A DNA stretch of 64,000 nucleotides from Channallabes apus (Eukaryota; Chordata; Actinopteri; Siluriformes; Clariidae): the NCBI GenBank assembly GCA_030522415.1, contig CM060108.1, positions 55,380,952-55,444,951 of the forward strand, given 5' to 3'. Each line of letters opens with the position of its first letter. Positions within the stretch are counted from its first letter, which is position 1. A program made the position numbers and the translations under genes. The notes beneath the pieces are model-generated. The model ran no database searches and was not told where the DNA came from. It saw only the letters and a program-made list of their open reading frames with translations. Of the stretch, positions 10,272 to 20,815 are shown piece by piece.

Positions 10272-11499
10272 CTATTACCAGGATAGCATTCTTTCACCTC
10301 AGAAATATTGCCAAGATAAGAAATATATCATGTTGCTAAACGATGCAGAAAAACTAGTTCATGCTTTTATCACCTCTAGGTTGGACTATTGTAATGCCTT
10401 ACTGTCTGACTGTTCAACGAGATGCATTAAATGGTCTCGCTCCGCAGTATCTGAGTGAACTGCTAGTCTTACGATCCGCACGCCTACTTCGATCAAAGGA
10501 TGCAGGCTGCTTGTCAGTACCGCGTATTATGAAAACAGCTGGAGGCAGAGTTTTTTGTTACAAAGCTCCAAAGTTATGGAATAGTCTTCCAAATAATGTT
10601 CAGGACTCAAACACAGTCTCAGTATTTAAGTCCAGGCTAAAAACCTATTTATTTAATCAAGCATTTTGTCTTGGGTAAAGGAGCAGATCTGGGGGACTCA
10701 TGGACGTAGAGTATAGATGTTTAGATAAGTTTAGATGTTGTCTTCCTCACTCTCATTGATCACTCAGGTTTGTTGGCGGTGAGGTGATTGTTTGCTTTAC
10801 ATCTCAGTTCCCCCTCATGTCTGTGTTTCCATCAAACTCTCCCTTTTTAGTTATGCTGTTAGTCCTGCCGGAGTCTCTGCTTGCACTCTACACTAAATAT
10901 ACATTCACATTATACATTATATGACTGAGACTAGATCTAACTGTTATCTCTCCTCTTCTGTTCTACCCTCTTCTGTTCTTTCCAAGTCTCTCTCGAGCTA
11001 CACATGTCGTTATTGAGCTGCCAGTGAGCCAGACTCCCTCTGCCCTCCGGACCTGTCTGACCCATCCTGGTGCCCCTTTCTGGTTGGATACATCGTCGCA
11101 TGGATGCCCCGTATGTCTCTTTGGGATGCATCTAGTGTCTGGGGATGGTTTCACTCTACCATGAAGATGGGCATGACAGCTGTTTCTCTGAGGACTTGAC
11201 TTGGCTGCAGTTGCTCGATAGTTTAAGACTGGAATTTCCTACAAGTCTACCTGAGTCTCCAATATCTACCTGGACTCCATATTAACATCAACTGTTATAG
11301 CTGAACTGGCTGCCACCTAACACACAGTATAAATGCAGATCGTCTCCTGCTATCTGTTACACCCAGATGAGGATGGGTTCCCTGTTGAATCTGGTTCCTC
11401 TCAAGGTTTCTTCCTATTACCATCTCAGGAAGTTTTTCCTTGCTACTGTCGCCCTTGGCTCGTTCATCAGGGACAATCTGCTCATTTTGATTCATACAA

Positions 11500-11824
11500 T
11501 TCAATTCAATTCAATTCAGTTTTATTTGTATAGCGCTTTTAACAATTGACATTGTCTCAAAACAGCTTTACACAATCAAAAGAATTATTTAAGTTTGTAT
11601 GGAATGTGAATGTGTATGAATCAAAATGTTCAGATATTCCCTGGCGAGCAAGCCCGAGGGCGACAGTGGCAAGGAAAAACTCCCTGAGACGGTAATAGGA
11701 AGAAACCTTGAGAGGAACCAGACTCGACAGGGAACCCATCCTCATCTGGGTGAAACAGATAGCAGGAAATGATCTGCATTTATACAGTGTTAAGTGTTAG
11801 GTTCAGCTATAATACACATAATGT
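11500..11824 (-). mobile_element. Short inverted L2 3'-end insertion
   Basis: About 315 bp of L2 3' terminal sequence lies on the minus strand. TCATACA is present on both sides (11491-11497 region and 11824-11830). The host L2 reads TCATACACATTCACATTCC when uninterrupted, so this is an L2 into L2 insertion. About ten extra bases at its right edge look like untemplated junction sequence. Confidence 0.8.
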
Positions 11825-11864
11825 CATACACATTGACATTCCATACAAACTTAAATAATTCTTT

Positions 11865-11981
11865 TGATTGTGTAAAGCTGCTTTGCGACAATGGCAATTG
11901 TTAAAAGCACTATACAAATTCAATTCAATTGAATAGCGCTTTTAACAATTGCCATTGTCGCAAAGCAGCTTTACACAATCA
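11865..11981. repeat. 44-bp perfect inverted repeat (hairpin) in an L2 tail
   Basis: Arms 11865-11908 and 11938-11981 are exact reverse complements with a 29-nt loop. The right arm belongs to a 70-bp extremely truncated L2 inserted in inverse orientation at 11919-11988, flanked by TATACAAA (11911-11918 and 11989-11996). Confidence 0.88.
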
Positions 11982-12059
11982 AACATTTTATACAAATAAA
12001 ATTGAATTGAAGATCCACGCACACACACTTTGGTGGTTCATAAATAATGGAACAAACCG

Positions 12060-12420
12060 ATAATTATAAACATAAGAATTATCTTTAATACTTCGATGAA
12101 AATCTTTTTTTCAGTTAATAACTGCCATAAAGTCTAAAACCCATGGACATCGTCCTTTGAGATGTTTTGCCAGACCTTTACTGCAGCTTCCTTTAGCTGC
12201 TGCTTGTTTGTGGGTCTTTCTGCCTTCGGTCTTGTCTTCAGTAACTGAGATGGCTCTACACCATTGGGCTGAGATCAGATGACTGACTTGACAAGTGAAG
12301 AATATCCCATTTCTTTGCCTTGTAGTTTTCACTGTATGTTTTGGGTCATTATCCATATGCAGTATGAAGCAGCGTTTTATCATTTTTCGTAGCATTAAAG
12401 TCTAATCTGGCCTTCCTGAT
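12060..12420 (-). pseudogene. Decayed Tc1-like transposase fragment
   Basis: The minus strand encodes HMDNDPKHTVKTT, the signature around the second catalytic Asp of Tc1 transposases, followed by a corrupted region where the third acidic motif should be and a tail resembling the KQAAAK-type C-terminus. Frames are shifted. No clear terminal repeats are visible. Confidence 0.6.
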
Positions 12421-12549
12421 CTTTAGTGTTCCCAGTGGTTTGCAGCTCATAGAGAAGTGAAGCAGGGTAGTTAAATATCAACACTGGCCAAACTTTCACA
12501 TATTATTATTGACTATATTATTGCTTCTTTTTAACTAAGCGTTCGTTAC
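12421..12549. other. No recognisable feature
   Basis: Short unique-looking DNA between the Tc1 relic and exon 2 of gene copy C. Confidence 0.5.
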
Positions 12550-12628
12550 CTGTGAGGGAGCAGGATCATGAGAGCAAAACTTCCTGGAGGAGCACCATCT
12601 GTCTCCTGCTGAACTCATCACAACTCTT
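12550..12628 (-). CDS. Zinc-finger-like gene copy C, exon 2 (start-codon exon)
   Basis: This 79-nt segment aligns to exon 2 of the palindrome copies (30516-30594, 39475-39553). An acceptor-like TTTAG precedes it on the minus strand and a donor GTAACG follows (complement of 12544-12549). The ATG is at 12618-12616 and 23 codons run open to the donor (begins MSSAG), the same length as the other copies but with many substitutions, so this is an older paralogue. Its exon 1 lies at about 15924-16175. No exon 3 is found downstream before the L2 sequences. Confidence 0.6.
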
Positions 12629-14010
12629 CTAAACACACATTATTAAAAACATAAATAACAATAATAATAAGAAGTGTGAAATATTAAAGCTGTTCAAAAC
12701 TTTTAAAGCTCAACATGATTTATTTTATCTTTAAAAACATTAAGAAACAAAAAAAATCAAAAGAGAACAATAGCTACTAGGATAGTTAGCCAAATTTTAT
12801 ACAAATTATTTGAAGCCTGACTGGAGTAAACTATAAAATATGACCTAGGAATTGTCATGGTTATTTAAATGCAATGGCTATAATTACGGGACCGTAAAGC
12901 CTGATTTATGCTTTAAGTATACAATCGGGTGTCGAGCTGGCAACCCAACCCTGTAGCTAACTGCCACAGAAACAACAAATATATATTCTTCGCCAGATGT
13001 GCTGGACAGCACGTGTAAGTTCTAGTGTAAGTCACTCTGCAGCTACACCACTGTACCACTAGATGGTTGTGGTCTAGTCTCTTCTCCACTTTCTGGTGAA
13101 TTTACTATGAAATGCAGATGGGCTGAACTTCACTAACATTATATTCTCTCACACAAAACTTTAATAAACAAGTATTTATGTGATTTTCTGAGTCTTACTT
13201 TAAGAAACATGCTAATATGTTTGTGTTTTATTTAGTGAATAATTACGGTTATGTCTTTGTGATTTGTATAAAAATATCGAACGCGTCAACTGGACTACTT
13301 CATGGTTCAGTAGAAACATTTCACTACTCATACAAGTAGCTTCCTCAGTCTAAGGTAAGCTGGAAAGTTCCTCATATTTAAGTCCTCCAAGGCCAAAGGA
13401 TCCTCCCCATATCTGAAAAGGTTTGTTACATGAACAGTGGGGAACGTGAGAGGAACTTTCCAATAATCTTTTAACTTTTAATAATCACCTGTAAATAGGG
13501 ATTCATCAGGTGATTAAGCATCATTATTACTAGTATAAAATAAAGGCACGACTCACATCGCATCCAGTCAGCAGCTCCGCTCGCCATAAGAAGTGCTGGA
13601 AGAGCACCGAGTGTAAGCTCGTGATCACATGACTGCTGCTTAATTACAAGATCAGGTTGATCTGGTCCTCAAGCTTTAACTCTTTAACTTTTGTTCTTTC
13701 TTTGTCTGATCGCCTTGCGTAGGGGTATTTTAGCAAAGAAATTTTCTCTCATATTTAGCTGCTTCCACATCAATCACTACTCAATACATTAACTAACAAT
13801 CTGCTGACCGTCTTAAGACTCGTTGAGAATGGTCGAATCACATGAGCCCAAATATTTAAAAACAATACTGATTCGCTAAGAGCAAAAAAGGGAGGGTTCG
13901 GGGGTGCACAGTGCTGCACCCCAAGGATGATTTGAAAAATCACATGCTTTTCAAAAATTTACATGCCTACATAACACTCGTTTGTCCGGCACCCCGGGAA
14001 CATAAACTTC
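12629..14010. other. Intron-like, non-coding; no gene seen
   Basis: AT-rich DNA with stretches similar to the intron near 30.6-30.7 kb. A GGAAAGTTCCTC / GAGGAACTTTCC inverted pair sits near 13369 and 13452. I see no coding frame or clear mobile-element end. Confidence 0.5.
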
Positions 14011-14722
14011 TTCTTTGTCTTTCGGCTGTTCCCTTTAAGGGGTCGCCACAGCGAATCATCTGCCTCCATCTAACCTCTGCATCCTCTTCTCTCACACCAA
14101 CTAACTTCATGTCCTCTCTCACTGCATCCATAAATCTCCTCTAGACCTCCTGCCTGGCAGTTCCAACCTCAGCATCCTTCTACCGATATATTCACCATCT
14201 CTCCTCTGAACATGTCCAAACCACCTCAATCTGGACTCTCTGACTTTATCTCCAAAACATCTAACATGAGTTGTCCTTCTGATGAACTCATTCTTGATCC
14301 TATCCATCCTCGTCACTCACAAAGAGAACCTCAACATCTTCAGCTCTGCTACCTCTAGCTCTGCCTCCTGTCTTTTCTTCAGTGCCACTGTCTCTAAGCC
14401 GTAGAGCATCGCTGGTCTCACCACTGTCCTGTATACCTTTCCTTTCATTCTCGCAGATACTCTTTTATCGCACAACACACCTGAAACTTTTCTCCACCCA
14501 TTTCAACCTGCCTGTACTCGTCTCTTCACTTCCTTTCCACACTCTCCGTTGCTCTGGACTGTTGACCCCAAGTACTTAAAGTCCTGCACCTTCTTTACCT
14601 CTGCTCCCTGTAGCCTCACCGTCCCTCTTGGGTCCTTCTCATTCACACACATGTATTCCGTCTTGCTGCGGCTAACCTTCATTCCTCTGCTTTCCAGAAC
14701 ATACCTCCACCTCTCCAAATAC
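14011..14722 (-). pseudogene. RTE-like LINE relic, RT C-terminal region
   Basis: The minus strand encodes LERWRYVLESRGMKVSRSKT, then a gap with shifts, then MDRIKNEFIRRTTHVRC and LRWFGHVQRRDGEYIGRRML, the C-terminal signature of the LINE at 26.66-29.10 kb. The 3' end (CTTCTTTGTCTTTCGGCTG on the plus strand) marks the element terminus near 14011. Several frame breaks are present. Confidence 0.8.
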
Positions 14723-15270
14723 GGCACAGCACGATTCAGTACAGCTCACTTCAGTTCGGCTCAGTTTGCGCTTCCACTACAGTTTAGTACCGCTTTAGAG
14801 TGGGCGGGATTATTCACGTGTCGTTATAGTCGCGGCGCCTCTACTGCCGTGACATCATCGTAAACGCCCCACAAACAAACACACAACAATGGAGCATATC
14901 GACGGCATGGTGTTCTTCATTCTCGGCATGTGGATGTTTTTAACAGCAAGACGAAGGAGTTTGTTTCAAAAGAGGCTGATGGCAGCCAAAGAAAATTTTT
15001 GGTTAATACAAAAAGGTGCGTGTGATCCTTCTCTGGCTGTTTCTAAATATAGCGGTTCTGTTGTGTCTCGTGTCGCAAGTTCAGTGACGCAGTAATGATG
15101 ATTTTCTCCGGCTAATCAGTGACCAGCGGAGTTTACACGTCACGTTTTGGTAACGGTTCGGCGCGCTTGGAACCTCGGCTGAGGTGGTACTAAAAAAAGG
15201 ACCAGGTACCAGGTACTGTTCCCAGTGGAAAACCCCCCAAAAGTGAGTTGAACTGAACCGTGTCGTGCCA
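14723..15270. mobile_element. Non-autonomous PIF/Harbinger-like element
   Basis: The left end GGCACAGCACGATTCAGTAC and the right end (complement GGCACGACACGGTTCAGTTC) form imperfect terminal inverted repeats of about 30 bp, with TAC on both outer flanks. It interrupts the RTE relic, which resumes near 15295. An open 68-codon frame (14889-15095) is unidentified. The right terminus could extend to about 15290. Confidence 0.6.
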
Positions 15271-15294
15271 TACTATGCAGTGGAAAAGCGTGGA

Positions 15295-15425
15295 AAAGAA
15301 CATACTTCTCTGCCACTCCAGACTTCTTCATACAACACCACAGCAGCTCTCTTGGCACCCTGTCATACGCCTTCTCTAAATCTACAAAGACACAATGCAA
15401 CTCTTTCCACGAACACAAACACAAA
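15295..15425 (-). pseudogene. RTE-like LINE relic, RT motif A fragment
   Basis: The minus strand encodes ELHCVFVDLEKAYDRVPREL followed by LWCCMKKSGVAEKY, motif A of the same LINE family. The intervening motifs up to LERW are lost. Confidence 0.75.
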
Positions 15426-15660
15426 TTAACGTGATAGAGTTTCGATTTTTTTTTTATAAATATTATTATTATTATTATTATTATTATAATAAATACAGAG
15501 GAATATTGTGACTAAATTATTTTTTAATTCATTATTAAAGTACATAATTATTAAGTCAAATAATTCCATGTTAAAGTATCATTCTCCGTTGCCTGACTTT
15601 AAGGGGGCGGCGCCTTAGCGCCCCCTACTGGCCGGCCGCCACTGCTAGTGATTAAATAAA
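15426..15660. other. AT-rich spacer with (ATT)n and a GC-rich hairpin
   Basis: (ATT)n lies at 15462-15486. A compact GC-rich block at 15602-15642 (GGCGCCTTAGCGCC) can fold back on itself and may be an element end. Confidence 0.5.
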
Positions 15661-15831
15661 ATGCCCAGACTCCAAATCTGCGCGACCGGAAGTCGCATAA
15701 ACCAGCTCTCAGGAAACTCCTTACGGTCCGTAAATAAAGTCACTGCGTAAATGTAAAGACTTTAACATATAAATAAGCAGGTTCTCTACATAAACATCTC
15801 TCCTTCTTGTATAAATAGTGCCCTACACAGG

Positions 15832-15841
15832 GCGCATGCGC
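15832..15841. promoter_or_regulatory. NRF1-type palindromic site, gene copy C
   Basis: GCGCATGCGC matches the NRF1 consensus core. The same site is kept at the same place in the other two gene copies (30844 and 39216). Confidence 0.55.
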
Positions 15842-15923
15842 ATTAATTCTGTACTGAATGTAGTGCACTTAGTGAAGTGGAGATCCGTTTGGGACTCGAA
15901 CACCCAGCTTCAGTCGAACTTAC

Positions 15924-16175
15924 CTCAGGCTTTAAAGCACAACACGAGCTGTTAAATCCTCAGAAACACACACAATGACCTGGATTAATGTTTAACTCCA
16001 GCACACAGAAGTGTAAAACTCGGAGAGATGTTGTAGTGCTGATGAACTCGGTCGGATAAAGATATTCAGGAAAGAAACGGCCCTTTTCTTCACTAACCTT
16101 TTCCGGCGGTTGAAGAAACAGTTAGTGAGCGCGTTACCGCCACCACCTGGACTGGAGGAGGATGGAGGACACCTC
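15924..16175 (-). other. Zinc-finger-like gene copy C, non-coding exon 1 and promoter region
   Basis: About 90% similar to 30940-31190 and to 38880-39128. A consensus donor GTAAGT (complement of 15918-15923) closes the exon after CCTGAG/CCTGAG-like sequence. The upstream part (TTACCGCCACCACCTGG on the plus strand) is GC-richer and probably holds the start site, whose position I cannot fix. Intron 1 of this copy is about 3.3 kb because transposons entered it; in the palindrome copies it is about 345 bp. Confidence 0.6.
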
Positions 16176-16194
16176 TCCTATTAAATGTCTACTA

Positions 16195-16384
16195 CATTTA
16201 GGCATCTGGCAGACGCTCTTATCCAGAGCGACTTACATTTTCCTCTCATTACACATCTGAGCAGTTGAGGGTTAAGGGCCTTGCTCAAGGGCCCAACAGT
16301 GGCAACTTGGTGGTTGTGGTGTTTGAACCTGGGATCTTCCGAACCGTAGTCCAATGCCTTAACCACTGAGCTACCCCTGGCCCG
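16195..16384 (-). mobile_element. tRNA-derived SINE, second family
   Basis: On the minus strand it begins GGCCAGGGGTAGCTCAGTGG (A-box) with GGTTCAAACACC as B-box and ends with the GTCGCTCTGGATAAGAGCGT body common in teleosts. ACTA flanks it (16191-16194, 16385-16388). Further copies lie at 24879 and 26361. Confidence 0.82.
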
Positions 16385-16389
16385 ACTAA

Positions 16390-16800
16390 TTAGAATGGAA
16401 TCAATATCTGAATAACAAAATACATTAGATAAATTCTGATGTCAGAACAAAACATACAGTTTCCTTTAATAATCGTTGGGATCAAGTAATTTATACAAGA
16501 TGCAGAATAGGATGCTCAAAAGCTACACACAAATTCCTACTATCAAAAGAAAACTCACCACAGTGTTCATCATGTAAAACACTTCTGTCCATGAAACATG
16601 AGATGAACTTGTTTCATTCTGTTGACAGTTTGGAAAAGATTTTAAACAAGTAAATTCTCTTTTGAATTGTAAACCCTTTCTACTGGTTTACAATGCACTT
16701 ACCATTCATCGCTTTTAGAATCAGATACATACTGGCTGAGTGAGATGCTGAGAAAGAACAAAGGATGTTATGCAAAGCTATAGCCAACACTTTAGTCACT
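16390..16800 (+). other. Possible L1-Tx1-like C-terminal relic
   Basis: A frame around 16557-16650 reads SPQCSSCKTLL, similar to the cysteine motif near the end of L1-Tx1 ORF2. It is badly decayed; the call is weak. Confidence 0.3.
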
Positions 16801-16854
16801 CGTTCCAATGCCAAACATCGGTTTCAGTGATGCCAGCAGCAAAAATCTTGAACT

Positions 16855-17060
16855 GTCTTTCCCACATCCAGGAGAGTTACGGTGTGGCGAAGCCCCAAAG
16901 AAGCGTACGGCCCAGACTGTAGCATGCCCAGAGTAAAGCATGGGGGTGGATCAGTGATGGTTTGGCCTGCAATATCATGGCATTCCTTGGGCCCAGTACT
17001 TGTGCTTGATGGGCGTGTCACTGCCAAGGACTACTGAACCATTTTGGAGGACCATGTGCA
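16855..17060 (+). pseudogene. Tc1/mariner transposase fragment
   Basis: Bases around 16930-17045 correspond to the KHGGGSVMVWAAIS-type motif and the following segment of Tc1-like transposases, with stops and shifts (as read: KAWGWISDGLACNIMAFLGP). No ends are visible. Confidence 0.55.
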
Positions 17061-17266
17061 CCCAATAGGCACCAGACACACTGAATTGAATCAGTTTGTT
17101 AGAGAATGAACTCCATTGCCTCTATATAGAACATTCGAGACATGGCTGTCCCCAGCACTGCTAGACCACTCTGACCGACTGAGTTCTCAGTTCACCACAT
17201 AGACAGAACGATGAAATTGGGGAGGTGGCATGAGTCTGATGGTGAACAGTAGTTGATGCAATAGCA

Positions 17267-17500
17267 TGAGCACTTGCCACTTTCATGGATCTGGGGACTG
17301 GGAAATATTCTGGCACAGCACTGATGACATCAATGTGTTTACCGAAGCAGTTGTTGGGTTTATTGGAAAAATGGTAGCTTATACCATAGACAAAAATACT
17401 ATTAGATTGTTTCCCAACAAGAAACCTTGGGTGGATAAAACCATCTGCGATGCTCTCAGATCTCACACTGCTACCTACAACATGGGACATGGATATGTAC
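17267..17500 (+). pseudogene. Old Rex1-like LINE fragment (linker region)
   Basis: Encodes FPNKKPWVDKTICDAL, homologous to FPNQKPWVDRSIRDAV of copy B, so it is an older relative of the same LINE group. It is followed directly by a Tc1 relic and then by the RT part of the same old copy from about 17950. Confidence 0.7.
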
Positions 17501-17503
17501 ATA

Positions 17504-17945
17504 CAGTACAGGCCAAAAGTTTGGACACACCTTCTCATCTATCTGTCAATGTGTTTTGTTTATTTTCATGATCATTTACATTGGTAGATTCTCACTGACG
17601 GCATCAGAACTATGAATGAACACATGTGGAGTTATGTACTTAACAAAAAAAGGTCTCCACAGTCACCGGACCTGAACCCAATCGAGATGGTTTGGGGTGA
17701 GCTGGACCGCAGAGTGAAGGCAAAGGGGCCAACAAGTGCTAAACACCTCTGGGAACGCCTTCAAGACTGTTGGAAACCATTTCAGGTGACGACCTCTTGA
17801 AGCTCATCGAGAGAATGCCAAGAGTGTGCAAAGCAGTAGTCAGAGCAAAGGGTGGCTATTTAGAAGAAACTAGAATATAAAACATGTTTTCAGTTATTTC
17901 CCCTTTTTTTTGTTAAGTACATAACTCCACATGTGTTCATTAATC
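17504..17945 (+). mobile_element. Internally deleted Tc1-like element
   Basis: The left end CAGTACAGGCCAAAAGTTTG follows TA (17502-17503). Only the transposase C-terminus remains, with [17 protein letters not shown], which carries the third acidic residue (about 17663-17710). An inverted match of 17613-17648 occurs at 17909-17944. The right outer end is missing. Confidence 0.75.
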
Positions 17946-17949
17946 AGAT

Positions 17950-18597
17950 ACTTAATTTCTTCACTACCTGACACACCTGACCAGTTTACTGTTTGCTTAC
18001 CGTCCAAACTGATCTACAAATGATGCCATCTCTCATCTCTTCCACACATCACTCACCCACCTGGGCACTAAGAGAGGGGAATTATGTTCAAATGCTCTTT
18101 GTCGACTACAGTTCATCATTTAATAAAATAATTTCCTCCACCAAGCTGGAGCACCTGGGATTCAGTCCATCTCTATGCCAGTGGATCTCCAATTTCCTAA
18201 CTGGCAGACCACAGGCAGTAAAAATGGGCAGACATGTCTCAGCCTCCCTCGCTCTCAGCACTGGAGCCCCCCAGAGTTGTGTTCTGAACCCCCTGCTGTA
18301 CTCATGGTACACGTATGATTGCGTGGCCACTACCAACTCCACCACCTTCATCAAGTTTGCTGACGACACTGTCGTAGTTGGTCTGATCACTGACAATGAC
18401 AATATGGTCTATCTGGAGAAAATTGGAAATCTGGAGAACTGGTGCCAGAGGAACAATCTCCTTCTAAATGTCAGCAAGTCAAAAGAGTTAATACTGGACT
18501 TCAGTACAAAGCAGAAGAGGAACTACAAGACCCCTGTCACGAGCAGGAGCCCAGTGGAAAGAGTGGAATGTTTGTGTATTGTTGTATATCTATATTG
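17950..18597 (+). pseudogene. Old Rex1-like LINE reverse-transcriptase fragment
   Basis: A long open frame (17993-18597) encodes VDYSSSFNKI (motif A), TGAPQSCVLNPLLYS, FADD (KFADDTVVVGLI) and LLLNVSKSKELILDF. It is clearly diverged from copies A and B. It breaks off after SPVERVE, where the 3' part is lost. A Tc1-like element follows in the tail. Confidence 0.8.
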
Positions 18598-18599
18598 TA

Positions 18600-19974
18600 C
18601 AGGTCCTTCTAAAAAAATTAGCATATTGTGATGAAGTTCATTATTTTCTTTAATGTACTGATAAACATTAGACTTTCATATATTTTAGATTCATTACACA
18701 CAACTGAAGTAGTTCAAGCCTTTTATTGTTTTAATATTGATGATTGTGGCATACAGCGCATGAAAACCCAAAATCCCTATCTCAAAAAATTTGCATATTT
18801 CATCCGACCAATTAAAGAAAAAGTGTTTTAAATACAAAAAAAGTCAACCTTCAAATAATTATGTTCAGTTCTGCACTCAATACTTGGTCGGGAATCCTTT
18901 TGCAGATTCTTGTGCCTCTCAACTTTCTCTTCACAATATCCCACAGATTCTCTATGGGGTTCAGGTCAGGAGAGTCGGCAGGCCAATTGAGCACAGTAAT
19001 ACCATGGTCAGTAAACCATTTAGCAGTGGTTTTGGCACTGTGAGCAGGTGCCAGGTCGTGCTGAAAAATGAAATCTTCATCTCCATAAAGCTTTTCAGCA
19101 GAAGGAAGCATGAAGTGCTCCAAAATCTCCTGATAGCTAGCTGCATTGACCCTGCCCTTGATAAAACACAGTGGACCAACACCAGCAGCTGACATGGCAC
19201 CCCAGACCATCACTGACTGTGGGTACTTGACACTGGACTTCAGGCATTTTGGCATTTCCCTCTCCCCAGTCTTCCTCCAGACTCTGGCACCTTAATTTCC
19301 GAATGACATGCAAAATTTGCAACCTGTAGCCCATTTCCTGCACACGCCTGTACATGGTGGCTCTGGATGTTTCTACTCCAGACTCAGTCCACTGCTTCCG
19401 CAGGTCCCCCAAGGTCTGGAATCGGTCCTTCTCCACAATCTTCCTCAGGGCCCGGTCACCTCTTCTCGTTGTGCAGCGATTTCTGCCACACTTTTTCCTT
19501 CCCACAGACTTCCCACTGAGGTGCCTTGATACAGCACTCTGGGAACAGCCTATTCGTTCAGAAATGTCTTTCTGTGTCTTACCCTCTTGCTTGATGGTGT
19601 CAATGATGGCCTTCTGGACAGCAGTCAGGTCGGCAGTCTTACCCATGATTGCGGTTTTGAGTAATGAACCAGGCTGGGAGTTTTTAAAAGCCTCAGGAAT
19701 CTTTTGCAGGTGTTTAGAGTTAATTAGTTGATTCAGAAGATTAGGTTAATAGCTCGTTTAGAGAACCTTTTCATGATATGCTAATTTTTTTAGATAGGGA
19801 TTTTGGGTTTTCATGCGCTGTATGCCACAATCATCAATATTAAAACAATAAAAGGCTTGAACTACTTCAGTTGTGTGTAATGAATCTAAAATATATGAAA
19901 GTCTAATGTTTATCAGTACATTACAGAAAATAAATAACTTTATCACAATATGCTAATTTTTTGAGAAGGATCTG
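18600..19974 (-). mobile_element. Tc1-like transposon with long inverted repeats
   Basis: The element runs from CAGGTCCTTCTAAAAAAATT to the complementary right end AAGGATCTG, flanked by TA at 18598-18599 and 19975-19976. The terminal inverted repeats extend about 190-200 bp (18600-18790 against 19785-19974). Total length 1375 bp is shorter than a complete element of this kind. Confidence 0.9.
18863..19646 (-). pseudogene. Tc1-like transposase, internally deleted
   Basis: The N-terminus (starts MGKTADLTAVQK at 19646) has the paired-like helix-turn-helix with ISERIGCSQSAVSRHLSGKS and a second DNA-binding region. The C-terminal half, in another frame, carries FQHDLAPAHSAK (second catalytic Asp) and [11 protein letters not shown] (third acidic residue). 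The segment with the first catalytic Asp (SDES-like motif) is missing around 19255-19330, with a frame change there. The protein is inactive. Confidence 0.85.
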
Positions 19975-19976
19975 TA

Positions 19977-20261
19977 TTTGCACACCACACCCAGACATTT
20001 CTATTTCAATCCCACTTCATCTCCATACTAAAGTTTCTATATTTATACAGAAAATCATTTTGTTAGTTTTTTTGTTCATTTTACAGCTAAGGTTTCCTTA
20101 CATTTTATATTTCTTATTTTATTCCATATTTATTTTCTATTAATAATTTTTTATATTAAAAAAATGTAAGGCCAAGGGCATTCGTTTAAGCATTTCCTAT
20201 CTGCACATCGTACTGTTTGACCGTGTCTGTGACGGAAAATTTTGATTTAAGTAGAATTTTA
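19977..20261 (+). other. AT-rich segment, possible 3'UTR of the old Rex1-like copy
   Basis: The stretch 20185-20240 loosely resembles the conserved end of Rex1-like elements (GCATTTC...CGTACTGT...GTGTCTGTGAC). The rest is AT-rich without features. Confidence 0.35.
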
Positions 20262-20815
20262 TGTCCGGTGCTCTGCCGCTGACGTCCCGTCCCTAAAGGC
20301 CTGGCTAATGTCACGTGCCTCAGTCAAGAGTCTCCTATAACCAGAGAGAGCAAACCTGTTGGACACGTGAAGCGCAGAGGAGGTGTGCTCCGGTGGACTA
20401 GCCTTAGCGTTAGCTTTGGCTGAACGAGTATGCCGCCGAGTCGTCACCCACTCGCCCCGCTGTGAGGGCTCTAATGCCGGAGTCGGGGGCTGTTTATCTC
20501 CGCCTGTGGCACCCAGGCTGTCCGCTACAGGAATAACGCTGCTCTCACACTGTCTAACACTCTCTAAAGTCTGGATGCGCTCCTCTAACGCTGATATCTT
20601 CTCCGTCAGAGTGCTCACTAACACACACCTATCACAAGTAAAATTATCGATAATGACGGAGGAAGAATGTCTAAACATCCTGCACTCTACACACTGAACA
20701 AGCTGAACGGTAGACATTATTGTTCTTAGACAAAGAGACGTGCATTCTCGGAAAAGTGCAAAAAACTGAAAAAAGTCAAAAGGCCAATAGTATTAACTTA
20801 TAACTTTCTTTTATT
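20262..20815 (-). pseudogene. L2 5' part: leader and truncated ORF1
   Basis: On the minus strand the ATG is at 20717 and about 125 codons match ORF1 of the intact L2 (zinc knuckle and coiled coil intact). Internal deletions then remove most of the esterase, including the GDS-to-GAND stretch, and the copy stops near 20262. Its leader differs from that of the full-length copy and continues at 22281-22402 once the nested L2 fragment is removed. Confidence 0.82.

Larger units (their letters stand above)
10272..12010 (+). mobile_element. 5'-truncated, internally deleted L2 copy with nested insertions
   Basis: Begins inside the RT C-terminal region and encodes a broken ORF2 end (10286-10678; internal deletion around 10410-10430 removes the LHWLPV segment). 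The 3'UTR runs to the (ATTGA) tail at about 11998-12009. It is interrupted at 11500-11824 by an inverted L2 and at 11919-11988 by a tiny inverted L2. Some sequence beyond the left edge of the window may belong to the same host L2. Confidence 0.82.

Noticed and set aside
14889..15095. 68-codon frame in the Harbinger-like element as a real gene.
   Set aside because: No recognised domain, within a short non-autonomous element; left unassigned.
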